Source: Lachnospiraceae bacterium (lineage in GTDB: Bacteria > Bacillota > Clostridia > Lachnospirales > Lachnospiraceae). Taken from it: a DNA stretch of 64,000 bases. Each line of letters begins with the position of its first letter. Within the stretch, counting starts at the first letter, position 1. Positions 8,257-15,672 of this stretch are shown here, one piece after another. The stretch is from positions 1-64,000 of the forward strand of contig JALEWA010000101.1 of NCBI GenBank assembly GCA_022788085.1, in the 5' to 3' direction. Made by a program: the position numbers and the translations under genes. The notes below the pieces were generated by a model. The model was given only the letters and a program-made list of their open reading frames with translations, was not told where the DNA came from and searched no databases.

Positions 8257-9087
8257 ATGTTGGAATATATAAATGATAGCATAAAGTTAACCAAAGATAA
8301 TATCATATCAACTGTAGAAAGAAGAAAAAAGGAGTTGGAGAGTGTTTGCAAATTATTGGAAAAGAATATTGAAAAAGCACCAGAGGGATGCTTGAGAGTT
8401 TCTGTTTCAAATGGTAAAGTACAATATTATTATAAAGAAAATTCTAAAAAATCAAGAAGAAAATACATTCCAAAATCTGACAAAAAATTGGCGTATTTAT
8501 TGGCTCAGAAAGATTATAATCGAAAAGTATTAGTTGCATTATACAAGGAACTGGATGTAATGAAATGGATATGCAGTCATTATTACCCTGAGAAAATACA
8601 AGAGTTATACGATAAAACTCCAATTAGCCGGAAAATGCTTATCACCCCGATTATTCTTTCAGATGGTGAGTATATTAAGTGTTGGGAAGCGCAAGAATAT
8701 GAACATATGGGATTTAAGGAAAATATGCCTGAATATTATACAGCAAAGGGAGAAAGAGTGCGTTCGAAATCAGAAATCATGATTGCTGATACACTGTACC
8801 GAAGGGGGATTCCATATAGATATGAATATCCAATCAGGTTGCAGGGTATAGGAACAGTACATGCTGATTTTTATTGTCTGAATGTCAAAACACGAAAAGA
8901 ATTTGTTTGGGAGCATTTTGGAATGATGGATAATGACGTGTATTCTAATGGAGCTGTAGAAAAGCTTGAGAAGTATATGCAGAATAATTACTGGCCAGGG
9001 ATGAATTTCATTGCAACGTTTGAATCAGCCATGCATCCTTTAAGTACTAAGCTTATAGAGGCAAATATACAAAAATACCTTACTTAA
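8257..9087 (+). CDS. Putative PD-(D/E)XK-type nuclease
   Basis: The 276-aa form starts at ATG 8257 behind AAGGAG (8247-8252, short spacing). An in-frame ATG at 8224 inside the last tandem repeat would add 11 residues but has no good ribosome site. The N-terminal half (~1-110) is charged and helical, with ERRKKELESVCKLLEKNIEK. The C-terminal half carries SKSEIMIADTLYRRGIPY, HADFYC and KEFVWEHFGMMDN, a Glu...Asp...Glu pattern like PD-(D/E)XK enzymes (E184, D215, E226/E230 in the long numbering). Similar clostridial proteins are usually listed as hypothetical; substrate unknown. The gene stands alone next to the repeat array. Confidence 0.6.
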   Translation: MLEYINDSIKLTKDNIISTVERRKKELESVCKLLEKNIEKAPEGCLRVSVSNGKVQYYYKENSKKSRRKYIPKSDKKLAYLLAQKDYNRKVLVALYKELDVMKWICSHYYPEKIQELYDKTPISRKMLITPIILSDGEYIKCWEAQEYEHMGFKENMPEYYTAKGERVRSKSEIMIADTLYRRGIPYRYEYPIRLQGIGTVHADFYCLNVKTRKEFVWEHFGMMDNDVYSNGAVEKLEKYMQNNYWPGMNFIATFESAMHPLSTKLIEANIQKYLT

Positions 9088-9138
9088 GGATGTATGTATC
9101 AAATACAAGAATGTAATATAATAGAAAAAGAATAACCG

Positions 9139-9195
9139 TTCAGTACAGCATAAACGACTTGGTGTTATTATACGTAAGAACGAGATTCAAAAATG
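9139..9195. mobile_element. Partial copy of the MITE-like element (left end)
   Basis: TTCAGTACAGCATAAA matches the left end of the element at 4501, and the resemblance continues through a TACGTAAGAAC.AGATT segment to about 9195. The right terminal repeat is missing, so this is a truncated copy. Confidence 0.5.
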
Positions 9196-9240
9196 AAATA
9201 ATACTTCACAACATAATTAGTATCAACAATTTGACAATTT

Positions 9241-9277
9241 AGGCAATTACCGTAAGAAAGTAATTGCCTTTCTTTTA
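9241..9277 (+). terminator. Intrinsic terminator
   Basis: Perfect 10-bp stem AGGCAATTAC (9241-9250) / GTAATTGCCT (9260-9269), followed by TTCTTTT. It ends the nuclease transcript before trpB. Confidence 0.8.
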
Positions 9278-9325
9278 TAGAACGGTTAAAATGAAAAGGA
9301 GATTGCTATAAAGGAGAAGGAATTT

Positions 9326-10540
9326 ATGGATTATAGAACATATTTGAAGAATTATCCCGATAAAGATGGTCGTTTTGGACCTTATGGAGGGGCATATTTG
9401 TCGGAGGAGTTAAAACCGGCATTCGAGGAAATCACAGAGGCATATCAGACTATTTGCCATTCCTCACAGTTTATTAATGAATTGCGTAGAATCCGTAAGG
9501 AGTTTCAGGGAAGACCAACTCCGGTTTATCACTGTGAAAGACTTTCCAGAGAGCTTGGAAATTGTCAGATTTATTTAAAAAGAGAGGATTTGAATCATAC
9601 GGGAGCGCATAAGCTCAATCACTGTATGGGAGAAGGCTTGTTAGCAAAGTTCATGGGTAAGAAACGTCTGATTGCAGAAACAGGAGCAGGACAGCATGGT
9701 GTGGCATTGGCAACAGCAGCAGCCTATTTTGGACTGGAATGTGAGATCCATATGGGAGAAGTGGATATTGCAAAGCAGGCTCCTAATGTAACAAGAATGA
9801 AGATTTTAGGTGCCAAGGTGGTTCCTGTTACACACGGACTGAAAACCTTAAAGGAAGCAGTAGACTCTGCATTTGAATCCTATGCTAAAAATTACAAGGA
9901 TTCGATTTACTGTATTGGCTCAGCATTAGGACCACATCCATTTCCATTGATGGTGCGTGATTTCCAGTCCGTGGTAGGATACGAGGCAAGAGACCAGTTC
10001 CATGAAATGACAGGAATCGATCCCGACGTAGTATGTGCCTGTGTAGGCGGTGGAAGCAATTCTATCGGTATGTTCATTCCATTCTTAAATGATCCGGTAG
10101 ATATCGTAGGCGTAGAGCCTCTTGGACGCGGCGAAAAGCTGGGAGACCATGCGGCATCTATGAAATATGGTGAAAAAGGTGTCATGCATGGCTTTGAAAG
10201 CATTATGTTAAAGGATGAGAACGGAGAACCTGCACCGGTTTATTCCATCGCCAGTGGTTTAGACTATCCGTCGGTAGGACCGGAGCATGCATATTTACAT
10301 GATCTTGGAAGAGTACAATATGAGACTGTGAATGATGAACAGGCAATGGAGGCATTCTTTAAACTGTCAAGATACGAAGGAATCATTCCGGCAATCGAAA
10401 GCGCACATGCAGTAGCTTATGCAATGCGAAGAGCAAAAGAAATGCGACAAGGTTCTATTCTTGTATGCTTAAGCGGACGTGGCGATAAGGACATAGATTA
10501 TGTAGTAGAGCATTATGGATATGGAGAACAATTTTTATAG
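9326..10540 (+). CDS. trpB: Tryptophan synthase beta chain (stand-alone)
   Basis: A PLP enzyme that condenses indole with serine to give tryptophan. The 404-aa chain has the Schiff-base lysine K96 in [10 protein letters not shown], catalytic Glu in [16 protein letters not shown], the phosphate loop [10 protein letters not shown] and the closing SGRGDKDI. It departs from common TrpB at several sites, for example HKLNHCMGE where HKINNALGQ is usual and [13 protein letters not shown] in the regulatory region. No trpA or other trp gene is nearby, so it may serve as an indole-salvage enzyme or as a second copy; that is inference. GGAGAAGGAATTT precedes the ATG. Confidence 0.9.
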   Translation: MDYRTYLKNYPDKDGRFGPYGGAYLSEELKPAFEEITEAYQTICHSSQFINELRRIRKEFQGRPTPVYHCERLSRELGNCQIYLKREDLNHTGAHKLNHCMGEGLLAKFMGKKRLIAETGAGQHGVALATAAAYFGLECEIHMGEVDIAKQAPNVTRMKILGAKVVPVTHGLKTLKEAVDSAFESYAKNYKDSIYCIGSALGPHPFPLMVRDFQSVVGYEARDQFHEMTGIDPDVVCACVGGGSNSIGMFIPFLNDPVDIVGVEPLGRGEKLGDHAASMKYGEKGVMHGFESIMLKDENGEPAPVYSIASGLDYPSVGPEHAYLHDLGRVQYETVNDEQAMEAFFKLSRYEGIIPAIESAHAVAYAMRRAKEMRQGSILVCLSGRGDKDIDYVVEHYGYGEQFL

Positions 10541-11288
10541 GACAAAAGATAAAAGATACTATACTTTAGATGGTATTCGTGGCATTGCAATTTTAAATAT
10601 GATTCTTTATCATATGGTATGGGATTTAGTGCATCTGTTTGGAATGAAGTGGACGTGGTATCATTCCCCCGGGGCTTTTATATGGCAACAGGGTATTTGT
10701 TGGACGTTTATTTTCTTATCCGGATTCTGTCATGCTTTGGGACGAAAGCAGGTAAAACGTGGATGGATTGTTTTTCTGGTGGGAGCATTGTTATCCGTGT
10801 TCACAAGCATTGTAATGCCGGAAAATCGTGTGGTATTTGGTGTGCTTACATTGATAGGATCCTGCATGCTGTTAATGATTCCGATGGAGCCTATTCTGAA
10901 AAGAGGCAATCCAATCATAGGATTTGCCATTAGCATGATTTTCTTTATACTGACAAGGAATATCAATCAGGGTTATCTTGGATTTGGTGACTGGAATGTA
11001 TTGTCGCTGCCGGATTACTGGTATTGTAATCTGGTTACGACATATTTTGGAATGCCTATTCCTGGTTTTTATTCAACAGATTATTTCTCTTTGTTTCCTT
11101 GGGTGTTCTTATATGTAGCAGGAATCTATTGCTATCAGTTTTGTAATCGAAGAAGACTGCTTTGGCATCTTAAAGCAAGTAAGGTGGAAGTTATAGAATG
11201 GCTTGGTCAGCATTCGCTATTGATTTATATTGCACATCAGCCCATTTTATTTGTGGTATTGCATACTGTGTTTACTATTTTGTTGTAG
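10515..11288 (+). CDS. DUF1624 membrane protein (acetyltransferase-like)
   Basis: A 257-aa integral membrane protein with about seven helices. The N-terminal [19 protein letters not shown] resembles the DUF1624/heparan-alpha-glucosaminide acetyltransferase-type superfamily. The C-terminus ends [18 protein letters not shown], a typical closing motif. Its start lies inside trpB (26-base overlap), so the two are probably co-translated. Function and substrate are unknown; an acyl-transfer role on the envelope is inferred from family resemblance. A second in-frame ATG at 10521 is equally possible. Confidence 0.75.
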   Translation: MDMENNFYRTKDKRYYTLDGIRGIAILNMILYHMVWDLVHLFGMKWTWYHSPGAFIWQQGICWTFIFLSGFCHALGRKQVKRGWIVFLVGALLSVFTSIVMPENRVVFGVLTLIGSCMLLMIPMEPILKRGNPIIGFAISMIFFILTRNINQGYLGFGDWNVLSLPDYWYCNLVTTYFGMPIPGFYSTDYFSLFPWVFLYVAGIYCYQFCNRRRLLWHLKASKVEVIEWLGQHSLLIYIAHQPILFVVLHTVFTILL

Positions 11289-11324
11289 ATGATAAATATC
11301 ATTTTTTATTTTTTTAAGTTTTTG

Positions 11325-11353
11325 TTGACTCGTTGCATACACTGTAGTATGTT
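11325..11353 (+). promoter_or_regulatory. Promoter of the mutS2-like leader transcript
   Basis: TTGACT (11325-11330), 17 bases, TATGTT (11348-11353). It lies about 55 bases before a short leader reading frame. Confidence 0.7.
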
Positions 11354-11409
11354 ATAAGAGTAGAGCGGTTAATACACGTACCGTAAAAGAAATAATAGGA
11401 GGATATAGT

Positions 11410-11448
11410 ATGTTACGTGTGGTAAGAATGGAGAAACAGGCTAACTAA
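11410..11448 (+). CDS. Leader peptide (12 aa) upstream of the MutS2-like gene
   Basis: A perfect AGGAGG (11397-11402) stands seven bases before ATG 11410. The product is MLRVVRMEKQAN and stops at 11448. A ribosome site this good on so short a frame, placed between a promoter and two terminator hairpins and ~350 bases before the next gene, suggests that its translation, not its product, is the signal. Stalling or slowing here would change folding downstream. Function is inferred. Confidence 0.65.
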   Translation: MLRVVRMEKQAN

Positions 11449-11578
11449 ATAGCAGTATGGGTTTGTTTCATGTATAGAGTGCTATGTTGAAAAGAATCAT
11501 GCACTTTATAGAGGTGAAGTCTGCCCATTTTATCCACCTTACGAATGCGTCGTATATAGAATCCATATATGTATATAA

Positions 11579-11605
11579 AGCATGGCTGTATGGTCATGTT
11601 TTTTT
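11579..11605 (+). terminator. Attenuator terminator A in the mutS2-like leader
   Basis: AGCATGGC (11579-11586) pairs with GGTCATGTT (about 11593-11600, two G-U pairs) and is followed by a run of T. The left arm contains CATGGCT (11581-11587), which can instead pair with AGCCATG at 11665-11671, so the hairpin is mutually exclusive with an alternative fold. Confidence 0.6.
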
Positions 11606-11664
11606 ATACTATTTATCCCGTAAAATGGGAGCACACTTTCTATTGATTGGAAATGAATGGAGAT

Positions 11665-11747
11665 AGCCATGTAGCGAATCTTTATTTTGCATTGATGCAT
11701 CTTTTGGGGTGCGCGAAGCATGTAAGGATGGTACATGGCTTTTTATT
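11665..11747 (+). terminator. Attenuator terminator B in the mutS2-like leader
   Basis: A 9-bp stem AGCCATGTA (11665-11673) / TACATGGCT (11732-11740) followed by TTTTATT. The long loop carries an inner TGCAT/ATGCA hairpin. The left arm is the same segment that could pair back to CATGGCT in terminator A, so one alternative pairing would dismantle both terminators and let transcription reach the gene at 11800. Confidence 0.6.
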
Positions 11748-11799
11748 ATGCCTGTGAAATGAGGTATTGTAATCTAAGAAATAGAAAGGACATGATAAA

Positions 11800-13716
11800 A
11801 TGAATCAGACAGAGAAAATATTAGAATTTGACAGAATAAAGGAAAACTGGAAAGAGCTGGCATTAACAGAATGGGCGAGAAAGGAAATTGAAGAAACCCT
11901 GCCTTGTCTTTCTGAGTTAGAACTTAGAGCAAGATTGCGAGATACTACAGAAGCAAGAATTATATTGGAAAAATGCGGTAATCCACCACTTACATCGCTG
12001 GAGGAAATCAGAGAACTGCTTGTTATTGTCCAAAAAGGAGGGTGCCTGACAGCATTACAGTTAGAAAAACTGGGAATGACACTTGTGTCATTCCGGAGAA
12101 TGAAAGCTTATCTGGAACGTGGAAAAGCATATCAGCTAGGCTTACCATATTATGAAGAGAACATTAATCCACTGGAAGAACTCGAACAGATGATTACGAT
12201 GCAGATACGGAATGGAAGTGTGGATGATGGAGCATCCCCTTTGTTAAAGGATTTACGGGGAGCAATCATGCGAGCTGAAGATAAGATGCGTGAGAAAGCA
12301 GATGCCATGATTCGCAGCAACAAGGAATGTATGTCAGACAGTTTTAGTACGATGAGAAACGGCCATATTTGCATCCCGGTGAAGAAGGAATACAAGTTCC
12401 GTATCAGTGGCAGTGTCATGGATAAATCTTCCACAGGGAATACTTTATTTATTGAACCGACAGCGGTTGCAAAGTATTATGAGGAATTACAGAATCTAAA
12501 GCTTGATGAAGAAAATGAAGAAAGAAGAATTCTATATACACTTTCTGCGATGACAGCAGATTCTTCCGAAATATTGGAACAGGACATTCGTATGATGGAA
12601 AAGCTGGATTATATCTTTTCTAAGGGAAAGCTTAGTCTTGATTATGAAGGAACAGAGCCTGATATTAATACGGAACGTAGAATTGTATTAAAAGATGGAA
12701 GGCACCCTTTGATGGAGAAAACGATCTGTGTACCGTTGCAATTTTCCATAGGAGATGGAACGAATGGTATTGTCATAACGGGACCAAATACAGGCGGTAA
12801 GACAGTAGCAATTAAAACCGTTGCGTTAAACTGTATGATGGCTCAGTGCGGACTTCATGTAGCGGCAAAGGAAGCTGATATCTGTATGAATAGTAATTTC
12901 CTGTGTGATATCGGAGACGGACAGAATCTGTCAGAAAATCTGTCAACATTTTCCGCACACATTACAAATGTATTAGATATTTTGAAAAAAGTAAATAGTG
13001 ACAGTCTTGTCATAATGGATGAACTGGGTTCCGGTACGGATCCGACAGAGGGAATGGGAATTGCTATTGCTATTTTGGAAGAGCTTGCAAAGAGTGGAGC
13101 TTTGTATCTGGTAACAACGCATTACCCTGAAGTGAAGCAGTATGCACAGAAAAAGCAGGGTGTTGTAAATGCTCGTATGACCTTTGATAAGGAAAGCTTG
13201 AAACCATTATATCAGCTTGTTATTGGTGAAGCAGGAGAAAGCTGTGCTTTTCATATTGCAAAACAACTTGGAATGCCCGCCGATATGCTTACAACCGCTG
13301 CAAAGGCAGCCTATGGTGAAGTTGCCGACTGGCTTACAGAGGATGTAAAGAGCACAAAGCTTGAGAAGACACATGCACCAAAAGTACAAAAGATTAAGCA
13401 AACGAATAAGCAGCAGACAAGGGCATTAAGTTTTCAGCTTGGTGACAGTGTAATGATTTATCCTGAGAAGAAGCTTGGTATTGTATGTGAAACGACAAAT
13501 GATAAGGGAGTACTTCGTGTACAGTTGCCCAATAAAAAAATCTGGATTAATCATAAAAGAGTTAAGCTTCAGGTAGCAGCAACAGAATTGTATCCGGAGG
13601 ATTATGACTTCTCCATTATTTTTGATACCGTAGAAAACAGAAAACTACGCCATCAGATGGAGAAACACCACATGGAAGGAAAAAAGATAGAAATGGAGAA
13701 AAAGGATTTTACATAA
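11800..13716 (+). CDS. MutS2-like ATPase lacking the Smr domain
   Basis: A 638-aa MutS-family ATPase. MutS core helices occupy ~1-300. Walker A GPNTGGKT is at 328-335, and the Q-loop/Walker B region reads NLSTFSAH then VIMDELGSGTDPTEG. A KOW-like domain lies at ~545-590 (LGDSVMIYPEKKLGIV). It has no mismatch-recognition domain and no C-terminal Smr nuclease domain, unlike full MutS2 (~780 aa). MutS2 in Bacillus acts on collided ribosomes; whether this relative does so is inference, but the leader-peptide attenuator in front would fit a translation-stress gene. AAAGGA precedes the ATG. Confidence 0.85.
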   Translation: MNQTEKILEFDRIKENWKELALTEWARKEIEETLPCLSELELRARLRDTTEARIILEKCGNPPLTSLEEIRELLVIVQKGGCLTALQLEKLGMTLVSFRRMKAYLERGKAYQLGLPYYEENINPLEELEQMITMQIRNGSVDDGASPLLKDLRGAIMRAEDKMREKADAMIRSNKECMSDSFSTMRNGHICIPVKKEYKFRISGSVMDKSSTGNTLFIEPTAVAKYYEELQNLKLDEENEERRILYTLSAMTADSSEILEQDIRMMEKLDYIFSKGKLSLDYEGTEPDINTERRIVLKDGRHPLMEKTICVPLQFSIGDGTNGIVITGPNTGGKTVAIKTVALNCMMAQCGLHVAAKEADICMNSNFLCDIGDGQNLSENLSTFSAHITNVLDILKKVNSDSLVIMDELGSGTDPTEGMGIAIAILEELAKSGALYLVTTHYPEVKQYAQKKQGVVNARMTFDKESLKPLYQLVIGEAGESCAFHIAKQLGMPADMLTTAAKAAYGEVADWLTEDVKSTKLEKTHAPKVQKIKQTNKQQTRALSFQLGDSVMIYPEKKLGIVCETTNDKGVLRVQLPNKKIWINHKRVKLQVAATELYPEDYDFSIIFDTVENRKLRHQMEKHHMEGKKIEMEKKDFT

Positions 13717-13731
13717 ATGCATATCCTTGAT

Positions 13732-13773
13732 ACAATAAACTTATCCGTAAATGATTACGGATAAGTTTATTGT
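13732..13773. terminator. Long perfect inverted repeat between two genes
   Basis: 19-bp arms (13732-13750 and 13755-13773) around a 4-base loop, perfectly complementary. There is no T-run after it, so it may act as a terminator, an RNA stabiliser or a binding palindrome. It ends 12 bases before the AGGAGG of the next gene. Confidence 0.75.
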
Positions 13774-13796
13774 AAGAACATATGAGGAGGCATTTT

Positions 13797-14900
13797 GTGA
13801 AGAAAAAGAAGAAAGTACTAATCAGCGCAGGTGCTACATTGGTGGCTGTGCTAATTATAATCTGCTGGCCGGAGAAAAAGGTCTCTCCACCGGATAATAT
13901 GCTGGTATTAGATACATCAAAATTAGAAAACAGGGACTTTTACCTGTCAGAAGAAACATATGCAGAAGAAATGCAAAATATAGTAGAGCCTTATTTGAAT
14001 GAATATAAGGTAAGCGGTTTCTTCAAAGGTTACGACGGTGAAGACATATATTATGAACAGTATATGACAGATAATGAAAAGGGTCATATAGTTGTTGTTC
14101 ATGGTTTTACAGATGCAATTTATAAGTTTCATGAAGTGATTTATTATTTCCTGCAAAATGGTTATTCTGTCAGTGCATTGGAGCATCGTGGGCATGGAAA
14201 TTCTTACCGTGCCATAGATAATCTGTCAAAAATAACGGTTGCATCCTTTGATGAATATATTAAGGATTTTGGGATTTTTATTAATACAATAGTAAAGCCA
14301 TCCCTGCAGGAAAATGAGAAGCTTTTTGTATATGCACATTCCATGGGTGGTGGAATTGCGGCCCGTTTTATGGAAGAAGATAATACGGTATTTGATGCGG
14401 CAGTACTAACGTCACCAATGATGGAAATTGAGTATGGTGGCCTTCCAAATCATGCGGCAGAACTGGTTATAAAAACAGCTTCTCTATTAGGAATGGAAGA
14501 TTCTTATATATTGGGAAGTTCAGATTATGAAGAAACATATGATTTTGAAAATAGTTCACTGACCAGTAAGGCCAGATACGATTATATTTTTCATGTCTGT
14601 ACACAAAATAAGAACTATCAGATGAGCGGTGGCGACTATAATTGGATTACGGCAGCGATTCAGGGGACGAAAGAGATTAAGGAAAATGCTAAGAGGTATG
14701 ATACAGATACTCTGCTTTTTCAGGCAGAGAAGGATAGCATTGTTGGACCAAACGGACAGAATGAATTTGCTGCAAAGGCATCTAATGTCCAGTCGGTTTT
14801 GGTAAAGGATGCAAAGCATAGTATTCTGTTTACAGAGAATGAAACATTTATACCATACATGAATATGATTTTGTATTTTTATGAGGAGCATTTGAATTAG
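13797..14900 (+). CDS. Alpha/beta hydrolase (lysophospholipase-like), membrane-anchored
   Basis: Start chosen at GTG 13797, six bases after AGGAGG (13785-13790); an upstream ATG at 13782 would overlap the ribosome site. A basic start (KKKKK) and one hydrophobic helix (LISAGATLVAVLIIICW) form a signal anchor. The hydrolase fold follows: VVVHGFTDA, the GHG.S motif in EHRGHGNSYRA, nucleophile Ser in YAHSMGGGIAARF, late Asp in LLFQAEKDSIVG and His in DAKHSILF. It resembles PldB-type lipases or monoacylglycerol lipases; the substrate is not shown. It is followed closely by a HAD phosphatase. Confidence 0.85.
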   Translation: MKKKKKVLISAGATLVAVLIIICWPEKKVSPPDNMLVLDTSKLENRDFYLSEETYAEEMQNIVEPYLNEYKVSGFFKGYDGEDIYYEQYMTDNEKGHIVVVHGFTDAIYKFHEVIYYFLQNGYSVSALEHRGHGNSYRAIDNLSKITVASFDEYIKDFGIFINTIVKPSLQENEKLFVYAHSMGGGIAARFMEEDNTVFDAAVLTSPMMEIEYGGLPNHAAELVIKTASLLGMEDSYILGSSDYEETYDFENSSLTSKARYDYIFHVCTQNKNYQMSGGDYNWITAAIQGTKEIKENAKRYDTDTLLFQAEKDSIVGPNGQNEFAAKASNVQSVLVKDAKHSILFTENETFIPYMNMILYFYEEHLN

Positions 14901-14914
14901 AGAAGGGAAATATT

Positions 14915-15562
14915 ATGAAAAAAATTGATACTGTGATTTTTGACTTGGATGGAACTTTGTTAAATACTTTGGAGGATTTGGCAGATTCAGTAAACTATGC
15001 ATTAACGACTTGTGATATGCCGGAAAGAACCATAGATGAAGTAAGATGCTTTGTGGGAAACGGTGTACGGAATCTGATGCTTCGCGCAGTTCCTGACGGC
15101 GAACAGAATCCAAAGTTTGAAGAGGCTTTTGCTGTGTTCAAAGAGTACTATGGAGAACATTGTAATGATAAGACAAAGCCATATGAGGGAATAATGGAAC
15201 TTCTTAATGTCCTAAAGGAAAAGGGATATGCAATTGGAATTGTATCCAATAAGATTGATTCAGCCGTAAAAGAACTAAACAACAGATATTTTAAGGGCAT
15301 CATTGATGTTGCTATCGGAGAACGGGAAGGGGTACTTAGAAAACCGGCACCGGATACTGTATTAACAGCACTGCAGGAGTTGGGAAAGGAGAAAGAGAGT
15401 GCCATTTATGTTGGGGATTCCGATGTAGATATAGCAACTGCTAAAAACGTTGGTATTCCTTGTATTTCTGTGCTCTGGGGATTTCGGGATAAAGAATTTC
15501 TGGTTAAAAATGGGGCAAGTACATTTGTGGAGTTCCCTAAGGATATACTAAAACAGATTTAA
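14915..15562 (+). CDS. HAD-family phosphatase (phosphoglycolate phosphatase-like)
   Basis: A 215-aa HAD hydrolase of the Gph type. The nucleophile motif VIFDLDGTLLNT holds D10 and D12. An alpha-helical cap follows (VNYALTTCDMPERTIDEV). Motif II is IVSNKI, motif III the Lys in RKPAPDTV, and motif IV YVGDSDVDIATAKNVG. The family dephosphorylates small phosphates such as phosphoglycolate; the true substrate cannot be told. It lies 14 bases after the hydrolase with AGAAGGGAAA upstream, so the two are probably co-transcribed. Confidence 0.9.
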   Translation: MKKIDTVIFDLDGTLLNTLEDLADSVNYALTTCDMPERTIDEVRCFVGNGVRNLMLRAVPDGEQNPKFEEAFAVFKEYYGEHCNDKTKPYEGIMELLNVLKEKGYAIGIVSNKIDSAVKELNNRYFKGIIDVAIGEREGVLRKPAPDTVLTALQELGKEKESAIYVGDSDVDIATAKNVGIPCISVLWGFRDKEFLVKNGASTFVEFPKDILKQI

Positions 15563-15672
15563 TTCATTGTAATAGTTGCTAAAATATGCTAACATATAGA
15601 GGATCCTGTATAAACATATATTATAATTTATATAGAGCGGTTTTAAGGGGATTGCTTTCAGGAGGGCTGATT

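Noticed and set aside
8042-8351. Minus-strand frames over the tandem repeats, rich in Phe/Ser/Leu
   Set aside because: They are the complement of the purine-rich repeat units; no start signals, and they overlap the nuclease gene.
11700-11747. T-box riboswitch (GGGGTGCGCG near a terminator)
   Set aside because: The AGGGTGGNACCGCG motif is not matched, and the downstream gene is not an amino-acid or tRNA synthetase gene.
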